Shown here in pieces: positions 9,397 to 18,688 of a stretch of DNA of 64,000 nucleotides. The translations under genes and the position numbers were made by a program. This DNA comes from Leifsonia psychrotolerans (GTDB taxonomy: Bacteria > Actinomycetota > Actinomycetes > Actinomycetales > Microbacteriaceae): positions 3,410,001 through 3,474,000 of the forward strand of contig NZ_JACCFM010000001.1 of NCBI RefSeq assembly GCF_013410665.1, in the 5' to 3' direction. A model generated the notes under the pieces. That model was not told the origin of the DNA. It ran no database searches and saw nothing but the letters and a program-made list of their open reading frames with translations. Position 1 is the stretch's first letter, and each line of letters begins with the position of its first letter.

Positions 9397-10308
9397 CTAG
9401 CGCTCAACCTGGAAGTTGAAGACATTGGTGTCGAAGTGGTTGTACGACTCGTAGTCGAGAAGTTCGTACAGGTCGGCCCGGTGCTGCATCTCGCCGAGCA
9501 CCGGCGTGAGGCTGCCGTGCTCGGTCAAGGTGTCGAGACCGCGCACGGCCGAGCCCATGGCCAGACGCAGCAGCGAGACGGGCCAGATGACCATGTTGAT
9601 GCCGATGTCCTGCAGCTGGTTCACGGTGAACAGGTCGCTTTTGCCGAACTCGGTCATGTTCGCGAGCAGTGGCACGTCGACGGCGGCACGCACGGCCTCA
9701 AACTCCGCCAGGGTGCCCATCGCCTCGGGGAAGATGGAATCGGCCCCGGCATCGACGAGTTTCTTGGCCCGGTCGGTCGCGGCGAGAAGTCCCGCAGCTC
9801 CCGGCTGGGTGGCACGGATGTCGGTGCGCGCCATAATCAGAAAGTCCGGATCGCGCCGGGCGTCGACGGCGGCACGGATGCGCTTGAGCGCCGTGTCCTC
9901 GTCGACGACCTGCTTGCCGTCGAGGTGCCCGCAACGCTTGGGGTTGACCTGGTCCTCGATGTGGGTGCCGGCCAGGCCGGCATCCTCGAGCGTCTGAATC
10001 GTGCGTGCCACGTTCATCGGCTCGCCGAAACCGGTGTCGGCGTCGACGATGGCGGGCAGGTTCGTCATGCGCGCGATCTGCTGAGCGCGCGTGGCCACCT
10101 CGGTGAGCGTGGTCAGGCCGATGTCGGGCAGACCCAGGTCGGCCGAGAGCACGGCGCCCGAAATGTAGACGCCCTCGAATCCCTTGGCCTCGATCAGCTT
10201 GGCCGAGAGCGGGTTGAACGCACCGGGGTAGCGCTGAATTGTGCCGCTGGCCAAGCCGGCCCGAAGAGCGTGGCGCTTCTGGCTCGGCGTCGTCGTTGCG
10301 TACAGCAT
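9397..10308 (-). CDS. prpB: methylisocitrate lyase
   Basis: This isocitrate-lyase superfamily enzyme of 303 residues cleaves 2-methylisocitrate to pyruvate and succinate. The catalytic cysteine C126 lies in the motif PKRCGHLDG (KRCGH), and IVDADTGFG around residues 87-95 provides the Mg-binding aspartates. The start codon overlaps the stop of prpD by one base (TAATG), consistent with translational coupling. Order prpD-prpB-prpC with a GntR regulator is common in actinomycetes. Confidence 0.95.
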   Translation of the reverse strand: MLYATTTPSQKRHALRAGLASGTIQRYPGAFNPLSAKLIEAKGFEGVYISGAVLSADLGLPDIGLTTLTEVATRAQQIARMTNLPAIVDADTGFGEPMNVARTIQTLEDAGLAGTHIEDQVNPKRCGHLDGKQVVDEDTALKRIRAAVDARRDPDFLIMARTDIRATQPGAAGLLAATDRAKKLVDAGADSIFPEAMGTLAEFEAVRAAVDVPLLANMTEFGKSDLFTVNQLQDIGINMVIWPVSLLRLAMGSAVRGLDTLTEHGSLTPVLGEMQHRADLYELLDYESYNHFDTNVFNFQVER

Positions 10309-11843
10309 TAGAAGAGTCCGGTCGGCAACGGAGTTGCGGCCAGCAGGCCGGGCTTCGCGACGATGGTGAGCTGGCCGATCTCGTCGGCGGTCAACTCGGG
10401 CAGACGCTCAGCCAGGGCAAGGAAGCGCTCGATTTCGGCCGGCTCGAGTACATCGGAGGCCAGGGCGCGGAACTTCGCGACGTATTCCGCACGACCGAAC
10501 GGGCGGGCGCCCAGCGGGTGCGCATCCGCCACAGCAATCTCGTCGACGATCGTCGAACCGTCAGTCAAGGTGATCACGACGCGGCCGCCGAATGCCTTTT
10601 CGGCAATATCGAGCGAGTGGTAGCGGCGGGTCCACTCGGCATCTTCGACCGTGCTGGTCTTGTGCCAGAGCGCCACGGTGTCGGCGCGCTGGGCGCGCTC
10701 GGGGGCGTAGCTGTCGACGTGGTGCCAGCTGCCGTCCTGCAGCGCGACGGTGAAGATGTATGGAATCGAGTGGTCGAGCGTCTCGCGGCTGGCCTGCGGG
10801 TCGTACTTCTGCGGGTCGTTTGCGCCCGAGCCGATCACGTAGTGCGTGTGGTGCGAGGTGTGAATCACGACGGATTCGACGTGTGCCGGGTCGGTCGCTT
10901 CGGGATGCTCGGCGTGCAGCTTGCGGGCCAGGTCGATCCACGCCTGGGCCTGATACTCGGCCGAGTGCTCCTTGGTGTACGTGTCGAGAATGGCGCGCTT
11001 GGCCTCTCCGGCGGCGGGCAGTGGCACGGTGTAGGCGGCGGTCGGACCGTCGAGCAGCCAGGCGATCACGCCGTCTTCGCCCTCATAGATGGGGGTCGGG
11101 CTGGTCTCGCCGCGCATCGCACGGTCGACGGCCTCGACGGCCATCTTGCCGGCGAAGGCCGGGGCGTGTGCCTTCCAGCTGGAGATCTCGCCCTTGCGGG
11201 ACTGACGGGTGGCGGTCGTGGTGTGCAGGGCCTGACCGACGGCCTGGAAGATGGTTTCGGCCGGCAAGCCGAGCAGGGTGCCGATGCCGGCCGCAGCCGA
11301 CGGGCCGAGGTGGGCCACGTGATCGATCTTGTGCGCGTGCAGGCTGATCGCCTTCACCAGATCGACCTGGATCTCGTAGCCGGTGGCGATGCCGCGCACG
11401 AGGTCGCGGCCGGTCAGGCCACGCTCGGCGCCGACATGCTGGGCCACGGCGACGATGGCCGGGATGTTGTCGCCCGGGTGCGAATACTCGGCCGCCAGGA
11501 AAGTGTCGTGGTAGTCGAGCTCGCGCACGGCCACGCCATTGGCCCAAGCCGCCCATTCGGGGGAAACCCGGGTTGCAGCATCCTCGCCGAAGACATTGGC
11601 GCCGGCGCCGCCGGTCGAGCGCGGGTGGGAAAGCGCCTGCGAGCGGGCCGAGACGACGGGGCGGCGGGTGAGTGAGGCGGCGGCAACCGATGCATTGTCG
11701 ATGACCCGGTTGATGATCATGTCGGTGACCTCGGCGCTGACCTCGACGGGGTCGACGGCGACCTGGGCGATCTTCCAGGCGAGCTGGTCTTCGCGGGCCA
11801 GGTTCTCGTCGCTCTTATAGACGCGTACGGGGTGCTCAATCAT
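10308..11843 (-). CDS. prpD: 2-methylcitrate dehydratase
   Basis: This is a MmgE/PrpD-family protein of 511 residues, full length. It dehydrates 2-methylcitrate to 2-methyl-cis-aconitate, which aconitase then hydrates to methylisocitrate. Family segments include [24 protein letters not shown] sequence in the first 120 residues and [15 protein letters not shown] near the middle of the helical domain. The ATG overlaps the end of the regulator gene by 8 bases. Two long open frames on the opposite strand are shadows of its G/C-rich third positions. Confidence 0.95.
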   Translation of the reverse strand: MIEHPVRVYKSDENLAREDQLAWKIAQVAVDPVEVSAEVTDMIINRVIDNASVAAASLTRRPVVSARSQALSHPRSTGGAGANVFGEDAATRVSPEWAAWANGVAVRELDYHDTFLAAEYSHPGDNIPAIVAVAQHVGAERGLTGRDLVRGIATGYEIQVDLVKAISLHAHKIDHVAHLGPSAAAGIGTLLGLPAETIFQAVGQALHTTTATRQSRKGEISSWKAHAPAFAGKMAVEAVDRAMRGETSPTPIYEGEDGVIAWLLDGPTAAYTVPLPAAGEAKRAILDTYTKEHSAEYQAQAWIDLARKLHAEHPEATDPAHVESVVIHTSHHTHYVIGSGANDPQKYDPQASRETLDHSIPYIFTVALQDGSWHHVDSYAPERAQRADTVALWHKTSTVEDAEWTRRYHSLDIAEKAFGGRVVITLTDGSTIVDEIAVADAHPLGARPFGRAEYVAKFRALASDVLEPAEIERFLALAERLPELTADEIGQLTIVAKPGLLAATPLPTGLF

Positions 11844-12534
11844 GAAGTGTCCTTTCGAGGGAGGCCTCGGCCTCGGTGGCGGTGGGGGAAAGAGTGGGCA
11901 GCGTCGCCAGGATGTTGTCGAGGCTGTTACGCAGGTGCACGGCGGTGGCCTGCGCGGCCAGTACTTCGTCTCGGCGCAGGATGGCGTCGATGATCAGCAG
12001 ATGCTCCGCGGTGGCGGCGTCGAGCCGACGCGGGTTCGCGTGGGCGTGCCGGCGTGCCCGGGCGAGGTGGCCGCGAATGTCTTTGAGGGCGCCGCGCAGG
12101 TACGAGTTGTCCATCGCGTCATCGATCACCGCGTCGAGGCGGTCGGCCAGCCGGTACGAGGTGGCGTTGTCGACATCACCGTCGGGCGTGTCAGCGGCAA
12201 CGGATGCCGCCAGGAACTCACGCTTGAGGTTTTCGAACGGGGCGGGGTCGCGGCGGCGAGCGGCGAGTCGGGCCGCCTGAGTTTCGAGGGCTTCGCGCAG
12301 CTCATAGAGGCGCTCGATGTGTTCTCGCGAGACCGGTGTGACGATCGCGGTGCGGCCTGAGTTGTTCGAGACGAGACCCTCGGCGATGAGGCGGGAGAGG
12401 GCTTCGCGGACCGGGGTGCGTGAGACGCCGATCCGCGCCGAGACCTCGACCTCGGCGAGCGGTGTTCCGGGTTGCAGGCGCCAGTTGATGATGTCATCCC
12501 GCAGACGGTCGTAGGCAATATCGCTGGCGCGCAT
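11836..12534 (-). CDS. GntR-family (FCD subgroup) regulator of the prp operon
   Basis: This 232-residue regulator has an N-terminal winged helix ([19 protein letters not shown]) and an FCD ligand domain. Two starts are possible. The ATG used here has a TAGTGT -10-like hexamer ending 7 nt upstream, as expected for a leaderless mRNA; a GTG six codons earlier would overlap that hexamer. The gene runs into prpD with an 8-base overlap, so it is the first gene of the propionate transcript. A TGTATACA palindrome over the predicted -35 suggests autorepression. Confidence 0.92.
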   Translation of the reverse strand: MRASDIAYDRLRDDIINWRLQPGTPLAEVEVSARIGVSRTPVREALSRLIAEGLVSNNSGRTAIVTPVSREHIERLYELREALETQAARLAARRRDPAPFENLKREFLAASVAADTPDGDVDNATSYRLADRLDAVIDDAMDNSYLRGALKDIRGHLARARRHAHANPRRLDAATAEHLLIIDAILRRDEVLAAQATAVHLRNSLDNILATLPTLSPTATEAEASLERTLHD

Positions 12535-12541
12535 GGCTTCC

Positions 12542-12574
12542 ACACTAGTCACTTCACGCGTTTATGTATACAAA
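12542..12574 (-). promoter_or_regulatory. Promoter and probable GntR operator of gntR-prpDBC
   Basis: On the minus strand a TAGTGT hexamer (12542-12547) ends 7 nt before the regulator ATG. About 17-20 bases further upstream sits the perfect 8-bp palindrome TGTATACA (12565-12572), flanked by T and A at 12563/12574. FCD-type GntR regulators commonly bind TNGTATACNA-like sites, and this one would overlap the -35 region. The transcript would be leaderless. Confidence 0.55.
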
Positions 12575-12753
12575 CTAAGGAGTACAGGCTGGTTTATGAG
12601 GAAAAAGTCGTGAGATTACGCGTGCTCTGTATGCACAGGCGCCCATCCCGTTGATTGAGGTGCGGAGCGAGCGCTGCGGGCACAGCCTCGAAATCTCGCG
12701 AGCCACCTCCGGCCCATCGAAGGCGTATGTGGAACATCGCCTCGCCTGGTTTG

Positions 12754-13389
12754 TCACGTGCGCGGACTGGATAAGGTGGGTGTCGTGGGCTGCGAAACGG
12801 GCTCGACGGCATCCGGGCGCCTCATCGCAAAGACTGGGATGCTCCAGTTGCAGAGCGGGCCGATGAGCACCGCGAAGAGTACGGTGCCGATGCCGACGTT
12901 GCCGCCGAGCACCCAGCCGATCGAGAGCACGATCGCCTCGAGGCTTGTGCGCACGATCCAGATCTTCCAGCCGGTGAGCTGGTGCAGGCCCGTCATCAGG
13001 CCGTCACGCGGGCCGGGGCCGAAGTGTGCGCCGATGTAGAGTCCCGTCGCGATGCCGAGCACGAGCAGCCCGGCCGCAAACAGAATGATGCGCACCCAGA
13101 GGTCGAGTCCGGCTGGAATGAGCCAGAGGCCCACGCTCGCGCTCGGCCCGACGAGCAACGCATTCAGCACGGTGCCCACGCCGAGCTTTTGCCGAATCGG
13201 GATCCAGAACAGCAGCACCACTCCGCTCAGGATCACGGTGATCAGGCCGAAGCCGAGGTGGGTCTGCGCGTCGATCCCCTGTGTGAGAACGTCCCAGGGG
13301 GCGACTCCGATCTCGCCACGCACGATCAGGGCGATGCCGATTCCGTAAAGGAAGAGGCCAATCAGAAGTTGCGTGAGGCGGCGGGTCAT
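12754..13389 (-). CDS. yczE: YczE/YitT-family integral membrane protein
   Basis: This membrane protein has about 211 residues and five hydrophobic helices. It begins MTRRLTQLLIGLFLYGIG and contains the conserved APWDVL segment and the GPGPRDGLM segment of YczE proteins. An ATG is preferred to a TTG three codons upstream. The gene is divergent from a MocR-type regulator; YczE/YczR divergent pairs recur in many bacteria and the regulator is thought to control the membrane protein. The transported substrate is unknown. The segment between this gene and gntR (12575-12753) shows no other convincing gene. Confidence 0.85.
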   Translation of the reverse strand: MTRRLTQLLIGLFLYGIGIALIVRGEIGVAPWDVLTQGIDAQTHLGFGLITVILSGVVLLFWIPIRQKLGVGTVLNALLVGPSASVGLWLIPAGLDLWVRIILFAAGLLVLGIATGLYIGAHFGPGPRDGLMTGLHQLTGWKIWIVRTSLEAIVLSIGWVLGGNVGIGTVLFAVLIGPLCNWSIPVFAMRRPDAVEPVSQPTTPTLSSPRT

Positions 13390-13403
13390 AAAAATCAATC
13401 CAA

Positions 13404-13446
13404 TTGCAGATTGGCTCTGTTATCAAGTAGCCAATTTCCCTAAAGT
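13404..13446. promoter_or_regulatory. yczE/mocR divergent control region
   Basis: The 63-base intergenic region carries a 7-bp inverted repeat ATTGGCT (13410-13416) / AGCCAAT (13429-13435) and, on the plus strand, TAAAGT (13441-13446) ending 6 nt before the mocR ATG. The hexamer fits a leaderless -10, and the dyad lies over the likely -35. MocR regulators typically bind repeats in such divergent regions. Confidence 0.45.
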
Positions 13447-13452
13447 GGCCTC

Positions 13453-14913
13453 ATGAGTGACGTTCAGATGAGTGCGCGCAGCCTGGAAGCCCTGCTTGGC
13501 GACTGGCGTGGCGGCGCGAGTGCCTACCTGGCGCTGTCTGATCGCATCCGTCTGCTCACCCTTGACGGACGCATACCGGTCGACAGTCGACTGCCCGCCG
13601 AACGCGATCTGAGCGCACGGCTTGGCCTCAGCCGCACCACCGTCGCGGCGGCCTACCGCCGGTTGCGGGAGACCGGATTCCTGGTCAGCGTGCGCGGTTC
13701 GGGCAGCATGGCCCGGCTGCCCGGCGGCACGCCCAGTCTGACGGTGAACGACGGCAGCGGCATCCTGGATTTCAGCAAGGCGACGATGCCGGCGATTCCC
13801 GCGCTCGCCGCGGCAGCTGTCGCGGCGGCGGCCGACCTGCCCCGGCACCTCAATGACTCCGGTTTCGACCCGATCGGTCTGCCTGAGCTGCGCGCCGCGA
13901 TTGCTGACCGCTACACGGTGCGCGGCCTGCCGACCGGCCCTGAGCAGATCATGGTCACCATCGGCGCCCAGCATGCCATCGCGTTGCTCGCGCGGGTGCT
14001 GCTCAGCCGGGGTGATCGCGCCGTGATCGAAACTCCCACCTACCCGCACGCCTACGAGGCTCTGCGCGCGGCAGGTGCGCGACTCATGCCGGTGAGTGTG
14101 TCAGCCGGCGAAGCGGATGCCGCGGCCGCGACCCACGGCTGGGACGAAGCGGCACTCGTGCAGACGCTCCAGCGCAGCAACCCGGTTCTCGGCTATCTCA
14201 TGCCCGACTTTCACAACCCGACCGGACAATCAATGCCGGTCGATCAGAGGGAACGCGTGCTGGCCGCCGCCGCCCGACAGGGCACCGTGCTGATCGCCGA
14301 CGAAACCATGGCGGAGTTCAACATCGACAGGCCTGGAGAGTTCATGCCGTTTGCGGCATACGCCGACCCGGCGCTACCGGGCACTGCGGTGTCGATCGGC
14401 TCGGTGGGTAAGAGCGTCTGGGGCGGTATCCGTGTGGGCTGGATTCGCGCCGAACCTGCGTTGATTCGTAAGCTCGTTGCAGCCCGCACGGCGAATGACC
14501 TCGGTACACCCATTCTTGAGCAGCTGATTGTCACGCGACTGCTGCCGCAGATGCCCGCGATTCTTGCCGAGCGGTGTGACGCGCTGCGGCTCACCCGTGA
14601 CCACCTCGAGGAACGGCTGGCCGCCCGATTCCCCGATTGGACGGTGCCCCATGTCGATGGTGGTGTCACCACCTGGGTCAACCTCGGCAGCCCGGTCAGC
14701 TCGCAGCTCGCCCTCTCGGCCCGCACTCACGGTGTGATCGTTCCAGCCGGTCCGCGCTTTGGCATCGACGGCGCCTTTGAACGGTTCATGCGCATCCCCT
14801 TTTGTTACAGCGTCAGTGAGCTCGACCGTGCCGTCGATGCGCTCGGGCACGCCTGGGACGCGCTCGGCCGGCATCCGGTGCCCGACACGGGCTACCTCGC
14901 CGACGTGGTCTAG
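13453..14913 (+). CDS. MocR/YczR-type PLP-dependent transcriptional regulator
   Basis: This 486-residue protein fuses an N-terminal GntR winged helix (LSARLGLSRTTVAAAYRRL) to a class I aminotransferase fold. The PLP lysine is in SIGSVGKSVWGGIRVGW, and MPDFHNPTGQSM and ADETMAEF match the cofactor-binding segments. These proteins use PLP or an amine as effector rather than catalysing transamination. The gene is divergent from yczE, its likely target. No ribosome site is seen, but a TAAAGT hexamer 6 nt upstream of the ATG suggests leaderless transcription. Confidence 0.92.
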   Translation: MSDVQMSARSLEALLGDWRGGASAYLALSDRIRLLTLDGRIPVDSRLPAERDLSARLGLSRTTVAAAYRRLRETGFLVSVRGSGSMARLPGGTPSLTVNDGSGILDFSKATMPAIPALAAAAVAAAADLPRHLNDSGFDPIGLPELRAAIADRYTVRGLPTGPEQIMVTIGAQHAIALLARVLLSRGDRAVIETPTYPHAYEALRAAGARLMPVSVSAGEADAAAATHGWDEAALVQTLQRSNPVLGYLMPDFHNPTGQSMPVDQRERVLAAAARQGTVLIADETMAEFNIDRPGEFMPFAAYADPALPGTAVSIGSVGKSVWGGIRVGWIRAEPALIRKLVAARTANDLGTPILEQLIVTRLLPQMPAILAERCDALRLTRDHLEERLAARFPDWTVPHVDGGVTTWVNLGSPVSSQLALSARTHGVIVPAGPRFGIDGAFERFMRIPFCYSVSELDRAVDALGHAWDALGRHPVPDTGYLADVV

Positions 14914-14975
14914 CCCTGGTGCCCTGGTGCCTGGCGCCACGGTGCCTCGGCGCCCCGGTGCCCCGGTGACCCCGC
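14914..14975. repeat. Imperfect short tandem repeat after mocR
   Basis: Immediately after the mocR stop the sequence CCCTGGTG/CCCCGGTG recurs about six times in imperfect form. No coding or regulatory role is visible. Confidence 0.6.
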
Positions 14976-14998
14976 TCCCCTAAAGACCCTCACATCCC

Positions 14999-15061
14999 CC
15001 GCGAGAGTGCAGTTGTTGTTGCCTCAACCCGCTCATAACCCCAACAACTGCACTCTCGCGG
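14999..15061. repeat. Intergenic palindrome with 20-bp perfect arms
   Basis: Arms CCGCGAGAGTGCAGTTGTTG (14999-15018) and its exact complement (15042-15061) flank a 23-base loop. There is no T tract on either side. It could act as a transcription terminator for mocR or be an extragenic palindromic repeat; both readings are inference. Confidence 0.85.
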
Positions 15062-15083
15062 TGAGAAGACGTCCGGAGGAGGC

Positions 15084-15111
15084 AGGGGTCAGGGGTCAGG
15101 GGTCAGGGGTC
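15084..15111. repeat. Four copies of the heptamer AGGGGTC
   Basis: The 7-base unit AGGGGTC is repeated four times without error, between the palindrome and the RND gene. Such a short tract can change length by slippage. No function is assigned. Confidence 0.8.
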
Positions 15112-15169
15112 AGAGGGTGGGGGCGGATGCCGGGACCCTTACCATCCCAGGGGATGGGATACTGAGCGA

Positions 15170-18100
15170 GTGTATTTTCTCGCCGTATTGAGCATGAAGA
15201 ACCGGGCCCTCATCGCCCTCGTCACCATCGTCGCGGCCGTTTTCGGCAGCCTCGCACTGACGAGCCTGAAGCAGGAACTGATTCCGTCGCTCCAGCTCCC
15301 GCAGCTGGTCATCTCGACGAGCTACCCCGGCGCCTCGCCCGAAGTCGTCAACGACGACGTCTCGACGCCGATTGAAACCGCCATTCAGGGTGTGTCTGGC
15401 CTCGAGTCGACGTCGACGACGAGCAGCACCAACATGTCGATGGTCAGCGCTACGTTCAGCTACGGCACCGATCTCGCCAAGGCCGAATCCAAGATCGGTC
15501 AGGCCATCAACCGCATCAAGTCGCGGCTGCCCGATTCCCTCGACCCGCAGGTGTTCAGCGGCAGCATCGATGACTTTCCGGTGCTGTCGATCGCGGTGTC
15601 CGGCGGCGACCCCACCACCCTCTCGGACGAGTTGAAGCGCAGCGTGCTTGGCGACATCCGCCATGTCACCGGAGTGCGCGACGCCGCCCTCGTCGGCGAC
15701 GTCGGCCAGCGCGTGAGCATTACCCCGGATGACGCCGCGTTGGCCGAGCGGGGGCTGTCGGCTCAATCGATCCGCAGCGCTCTGCAACAGAATGGCGCGT
15801 TCATTCCCGCCGGCTCCGTGACCGAGGGTGACAGCACCCTGTCGGTGCAACTCGGCACGAAACTCACTTCGGTCGACGACCTCGGTGCTCTGCCGCTCCT
15901 CTCGAGCATTCCTGGCCCAGCAGGCCAGGTAGGCCCGGCCGGTCAGCCCGGCTCGCCGGCCGTCACGACCCTCGGCGATGTCGCCGCCGTCGCGCTGGCC
16001 GAGAACCCGGCGACGAGCATCTCGCGGGTCAATGGCAAGCCGGCCCTCACGATCTCAGTCACCAAGGTCCCCGCGGCCAACACGGTCGAGGTGTCGAAAG
16101 AGGTGCGGGCGCTGTTGCCGAGCCTCGAAGCGGCAGTGTCCGGAGCGACCTTCACAATCGTCTTCGACCAGGCGCCGTTCATTCAGCAGTCCATCGACTC
16201 GCTCACCCAGGAGGGCTTTCTGGGACTGATCTTCGCAGTGCTCGTGATTCTGGTCTTCCTGCTCTCGGTGCGCGCGACCCTTGTCACGGCGATCTCGATT
16301 CCAACCTCGGTGCTGATCACCTTCATCGGCTTGCAGAGCGTGGGCTACTCGCTGAACATCCTCACGCTCGGTGCGCTGACAATCGCGATCGGCCGGGTCG
16401 TCGACGACTCGATCGTCGTGATCGAAAACATCAAGCGGCACCTGGTTGCCGGGGTCGACCGGGCCGACACCATTATCGGGGCCGTGCGTGAAGTCGCCGG
16501 AGCGATCACCGCCTCGACGATCACCACCGTGGCCGTGTTCCTGCCGATCTCGTTCGTCGCCGGCTCGACGGGTGAGCTGTTTCGGCCGTTTGCGCTCACC
16601 ATCACCATCGCGCTGCTCGCCTCGCTGCTCGTCGCGCTGACCATCGTGCCGGTTCTGGCCTACTGGTTTCTGCGCGCGCCCGATGCAGCGAAGGTTGCGG
16701 CCAAGGTTGCGGCCACCACCGAGAAGGCGGAAGCCAAGGCAGCCGCGAAAGCCGCGAGCGCGGCGGCGAAGTCTGCGACGGCGACGGATGCGGCTCTCTC
16801 GACTGATTCGACGGCGCCTGACGCCGACGACGGCCGCGAACTGGTCGGAGCGGGCATCCCCACGGGCATCCCCACAGGAATCCCCGAAGCCGGGCTGGCG
16901 GCATCCGCTCGCCCCGGCGCCGCTGCGATCGTGGCAGCGCCCCTGGCGAGCGACGAGGGGGGCTCCCGCCGCTCGCGTCGTGCAGAGACCGCCGTGACCG
17001 AACCGGACGAACTTGAGCACCCGAGCCGATTGCAGAAGGGGTATCTGCCGGTCATCCGGTGGACGCTCAAGCATGCCGTCGCCACCCTGCTGCTCTCGGT
17101 GCTGGTGCTCGGTGGCACCGTCGCCCTGGTGCCGTTGATGAAGGTCAACTTTCTGGGATCGACCGGCCAGAACACCTTCAGTGTGAGCCAGACGCTGCCC
17201 GTGGGCACGAGCCTGGCCGCGCTCGACACCGCCTCGGAGCAGGTCGAAAAGACCCTGCGCGGCATCGACGGCGTTGATATTGTGCAGGTCTCGATCGGAG
17301 GCAGCAGCGTGGCCGCTGCCTTCAGGGGCGGCGGCGCCTCGTCCAGCACGGTGAACTACTCGATCACGACCGCGGATTCCGCACATTCCGACGATGTGCA
17401 GCAGTCCGCGCGCACCTCGCTGGCACAGATCGCGGATGCCGGTGAGATCTCGATCGGTGCCTCGAGCGGCTTCGGCGGATCCTCGACCATCAACGTCGAC
17501 ATCACAGCGCCGTCGAGCGCCGACCTGCAGACCGCATCAGATGCCATTCTGGCCCGGGTATCGAAGCTCAGCTCGGTCAGTGAGAGCTCCAGCAACTTGG
17601 CTGCCTCGCGTCCGTACCTCGCGATTGTCGTCGATCGTGACGCCGCGGCATCCGCTGGTCTGAGCGAGCTTGCCCTCGGCACGCTGGTGTCTCAGGCGAT
17701 GCAGCCGAGCGTGATCGGTTCGATCGTCATCGAGGAGAAGAGCCTGTCGGTCTACCTGCACTCGGCTGCCCCGCCCACCACCGCGGCCGAGCTCGCCGCG
17801 CTGCCGATTCCGACCGCGGCAGGAACCGTTGCGCTCGACACTCTGGCCAGCGTCTCTGAGGTGGACGGGCCGTCGACGATCACGACGGCGAAGGGTCTGC
17901 GCACGGCAACCGTCTCGGCGATGCCGGCCGGTGACGACCTGGGAGCGGCAACCGCCGATCTGACGACCGTGATCACCGAGACCAAGCTGCCCTCGGGTGC
18001 GGTGGCGAGCCTCGGCGGCGTCTCGGCCGATCAGGCTGAGGCGTTCCAGCAGCTCGGCATCGCAATGCTTGTGGCCATCCTGATCGTCTACATCGTCATG

Positions 18101-18643
18101 GTTGCGACGTTCCGTTCGTTGCGCCAGCCGCTGTTGCTGCTCGTCTCGGTGCCGTTCGCGGCAACCGGTGCGATCGCGCTGCAGGTGATCACGGGCATCC
18201 CGCTCGGTGTGGCCTCACTGATTGGTGTGCTCATGCTGATCGGCATCGTCGTGACGAACGCCATCGTGCTCGTCGACCTGGTCAATCAGTACCGCCGACG
18301 CGGGATGAGCGTGCCGGATGCGCTCGTTCACGGTGCCTCGCGCCGACTGCGCCCGATTCTGATGACCGCATTGGCGACAATCTTTGCGCTGCTGCCGATG
18401 GCTGTCGGCCTCACCGGACATGGCGGGTTCATCTCGCAGCCGCTCGCCCTCGTGGTGATCGGCGGACTGGTCTCGTCGACGGTGATGACACTCGTGGTGT
18501 TGCCCGTGCTCTACTACCTCGTCGAGGGAGCGGCCGAGCGCCGGGCCGTGAAGCGTGCCACGACGGCGGAAGCGTACGCCGACGCGGGGGACAGTACGGC
18601 GGCAAGCGCGGTGGACAGCGCGGCGACTCTGGAGCGTTCGTAG
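15170..18643 (+). CDS. AcrB-type RND efflux transporter
   Basis: This is a large inner-membrane RND pump of 1157 residues with two tandem halves, each a transmembrane bundle plus two periplasmic-type porter loops. GRVVDDSIVVIENI in TM4 matches the AcrB proton-relay aspartates (D-D). Between TM6 and TM7 (about residues 503-620) is a charged Ala/Lys/Glu-rich insertion including GIPTGIPTGIP, longer than in usual family members. No membrane-fusion or outer-membrane partner is encoded nearby, as in other Gram-positive members. The GTG start has GATACT ending 6 nt upstream (leaderless type); an ATG eight codons later is an alternative. The substrate is unknown. Confidence 0.9.
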   Translation: MYFLAVLSMKNRALIALVTIVAAVFGSLALTSLKQELIPSLQLPQLVISTSYPGASPEVVNDDVSTPIETAIQGVSGLESTSTTSSTNMSMVSATFSYGTDLAKAESKIGQAINRIKSRLPDSLDPQVFSGSIDDFPVLSIAVSGGDPTTLSDELKRSVLGDIRHVTGVRDAALVGDVGQRVSITPDDAALAERGLSAQSIRSALQQNGAFIPAGSVTEGDSTLSVQLGTKLTSVDDLGALPLLSSIPGPAGQVGPAGQPGSPAVTTLGDVAAVALAENPATSISRVNGKPALTISVTKVPAANTVEVSKEVRALLPSLEAAVSGATFTIVFDQAPFIQQSIDSLTQEGFLGLIFAVLVILVFLLSVRATLVTAISIPTSVLITFIGLQSVGYSLNILTLGALTIAIGRVVDDSIVVIENIKRHLVAGVDRADTIIGAVREVAGAITASTITTVAVFLPISFVAGSTGELFRPFALTITIALLASLLVALTIVPVLAYWFLRAPDAAKVAAKVAATTEKAEAKAAAKAASAAAKSATATDAALSTDSTAPDADDGRELVGAGIPTGIPTGIPEAGLAASARPGAAAIVAAPLASDEGGSRRSRRAETAVTEPDELEHPSRLQKGYLPVIRWTLKHAVATLLLSVLVLGGTVALVPLMKVNFLGSTGQNTFSVSQTLPVGTSLAALDTASEQVEKTLRGIDGVDIVQVSIGGSSVAAAFRGGGASSSTVNYSITTADSAHSDDVQQSARTSLAQIADAGEISIGASSGFGGSSTINVDITAPSSADLQTASDAILARVSKLSSVSESSSNLAASRPYLAIVVDRDAAASAGLSELALGTLVSQAMQPSVIGSIVIEEKSLSVYLHSAAPPTTAAELAALPIPTAAGTVALDTLASVSEVDGPSTITTAKGLRTATVSAMPAGDDLGAATADLTTVITETKLPSGAVASLGGVSADQAEAFQQLGIAMLVAILIVYIVMVATFRSLRQPLLLLVSVPFAATGAIALQVITGIPLGVASLIGVLMLIGIVVTNAIVLVDLVNQYRRRGMSVPDALVHGASRRLRPILMTALATIFALLPMAVGLTGHGGFISQPLALVVIGGLVSSTVMTLVVLPVLYYLVEGAAERRAVKRATTAEAYADAGDSTAASAVDSAATLERS

Positions 18644-18688
18644 CCGGAGCGTTCGAAGCCGGAACGTTCCTCACCGCTCGGCGGCCGA

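Noticed and set aside
10239..11675. 478-codon open frame on the plus strand
   Set aside because: It lies antisense to prpD, whose family assignment is clear; long antisense frames are expected in G/C-rich third-position genes.
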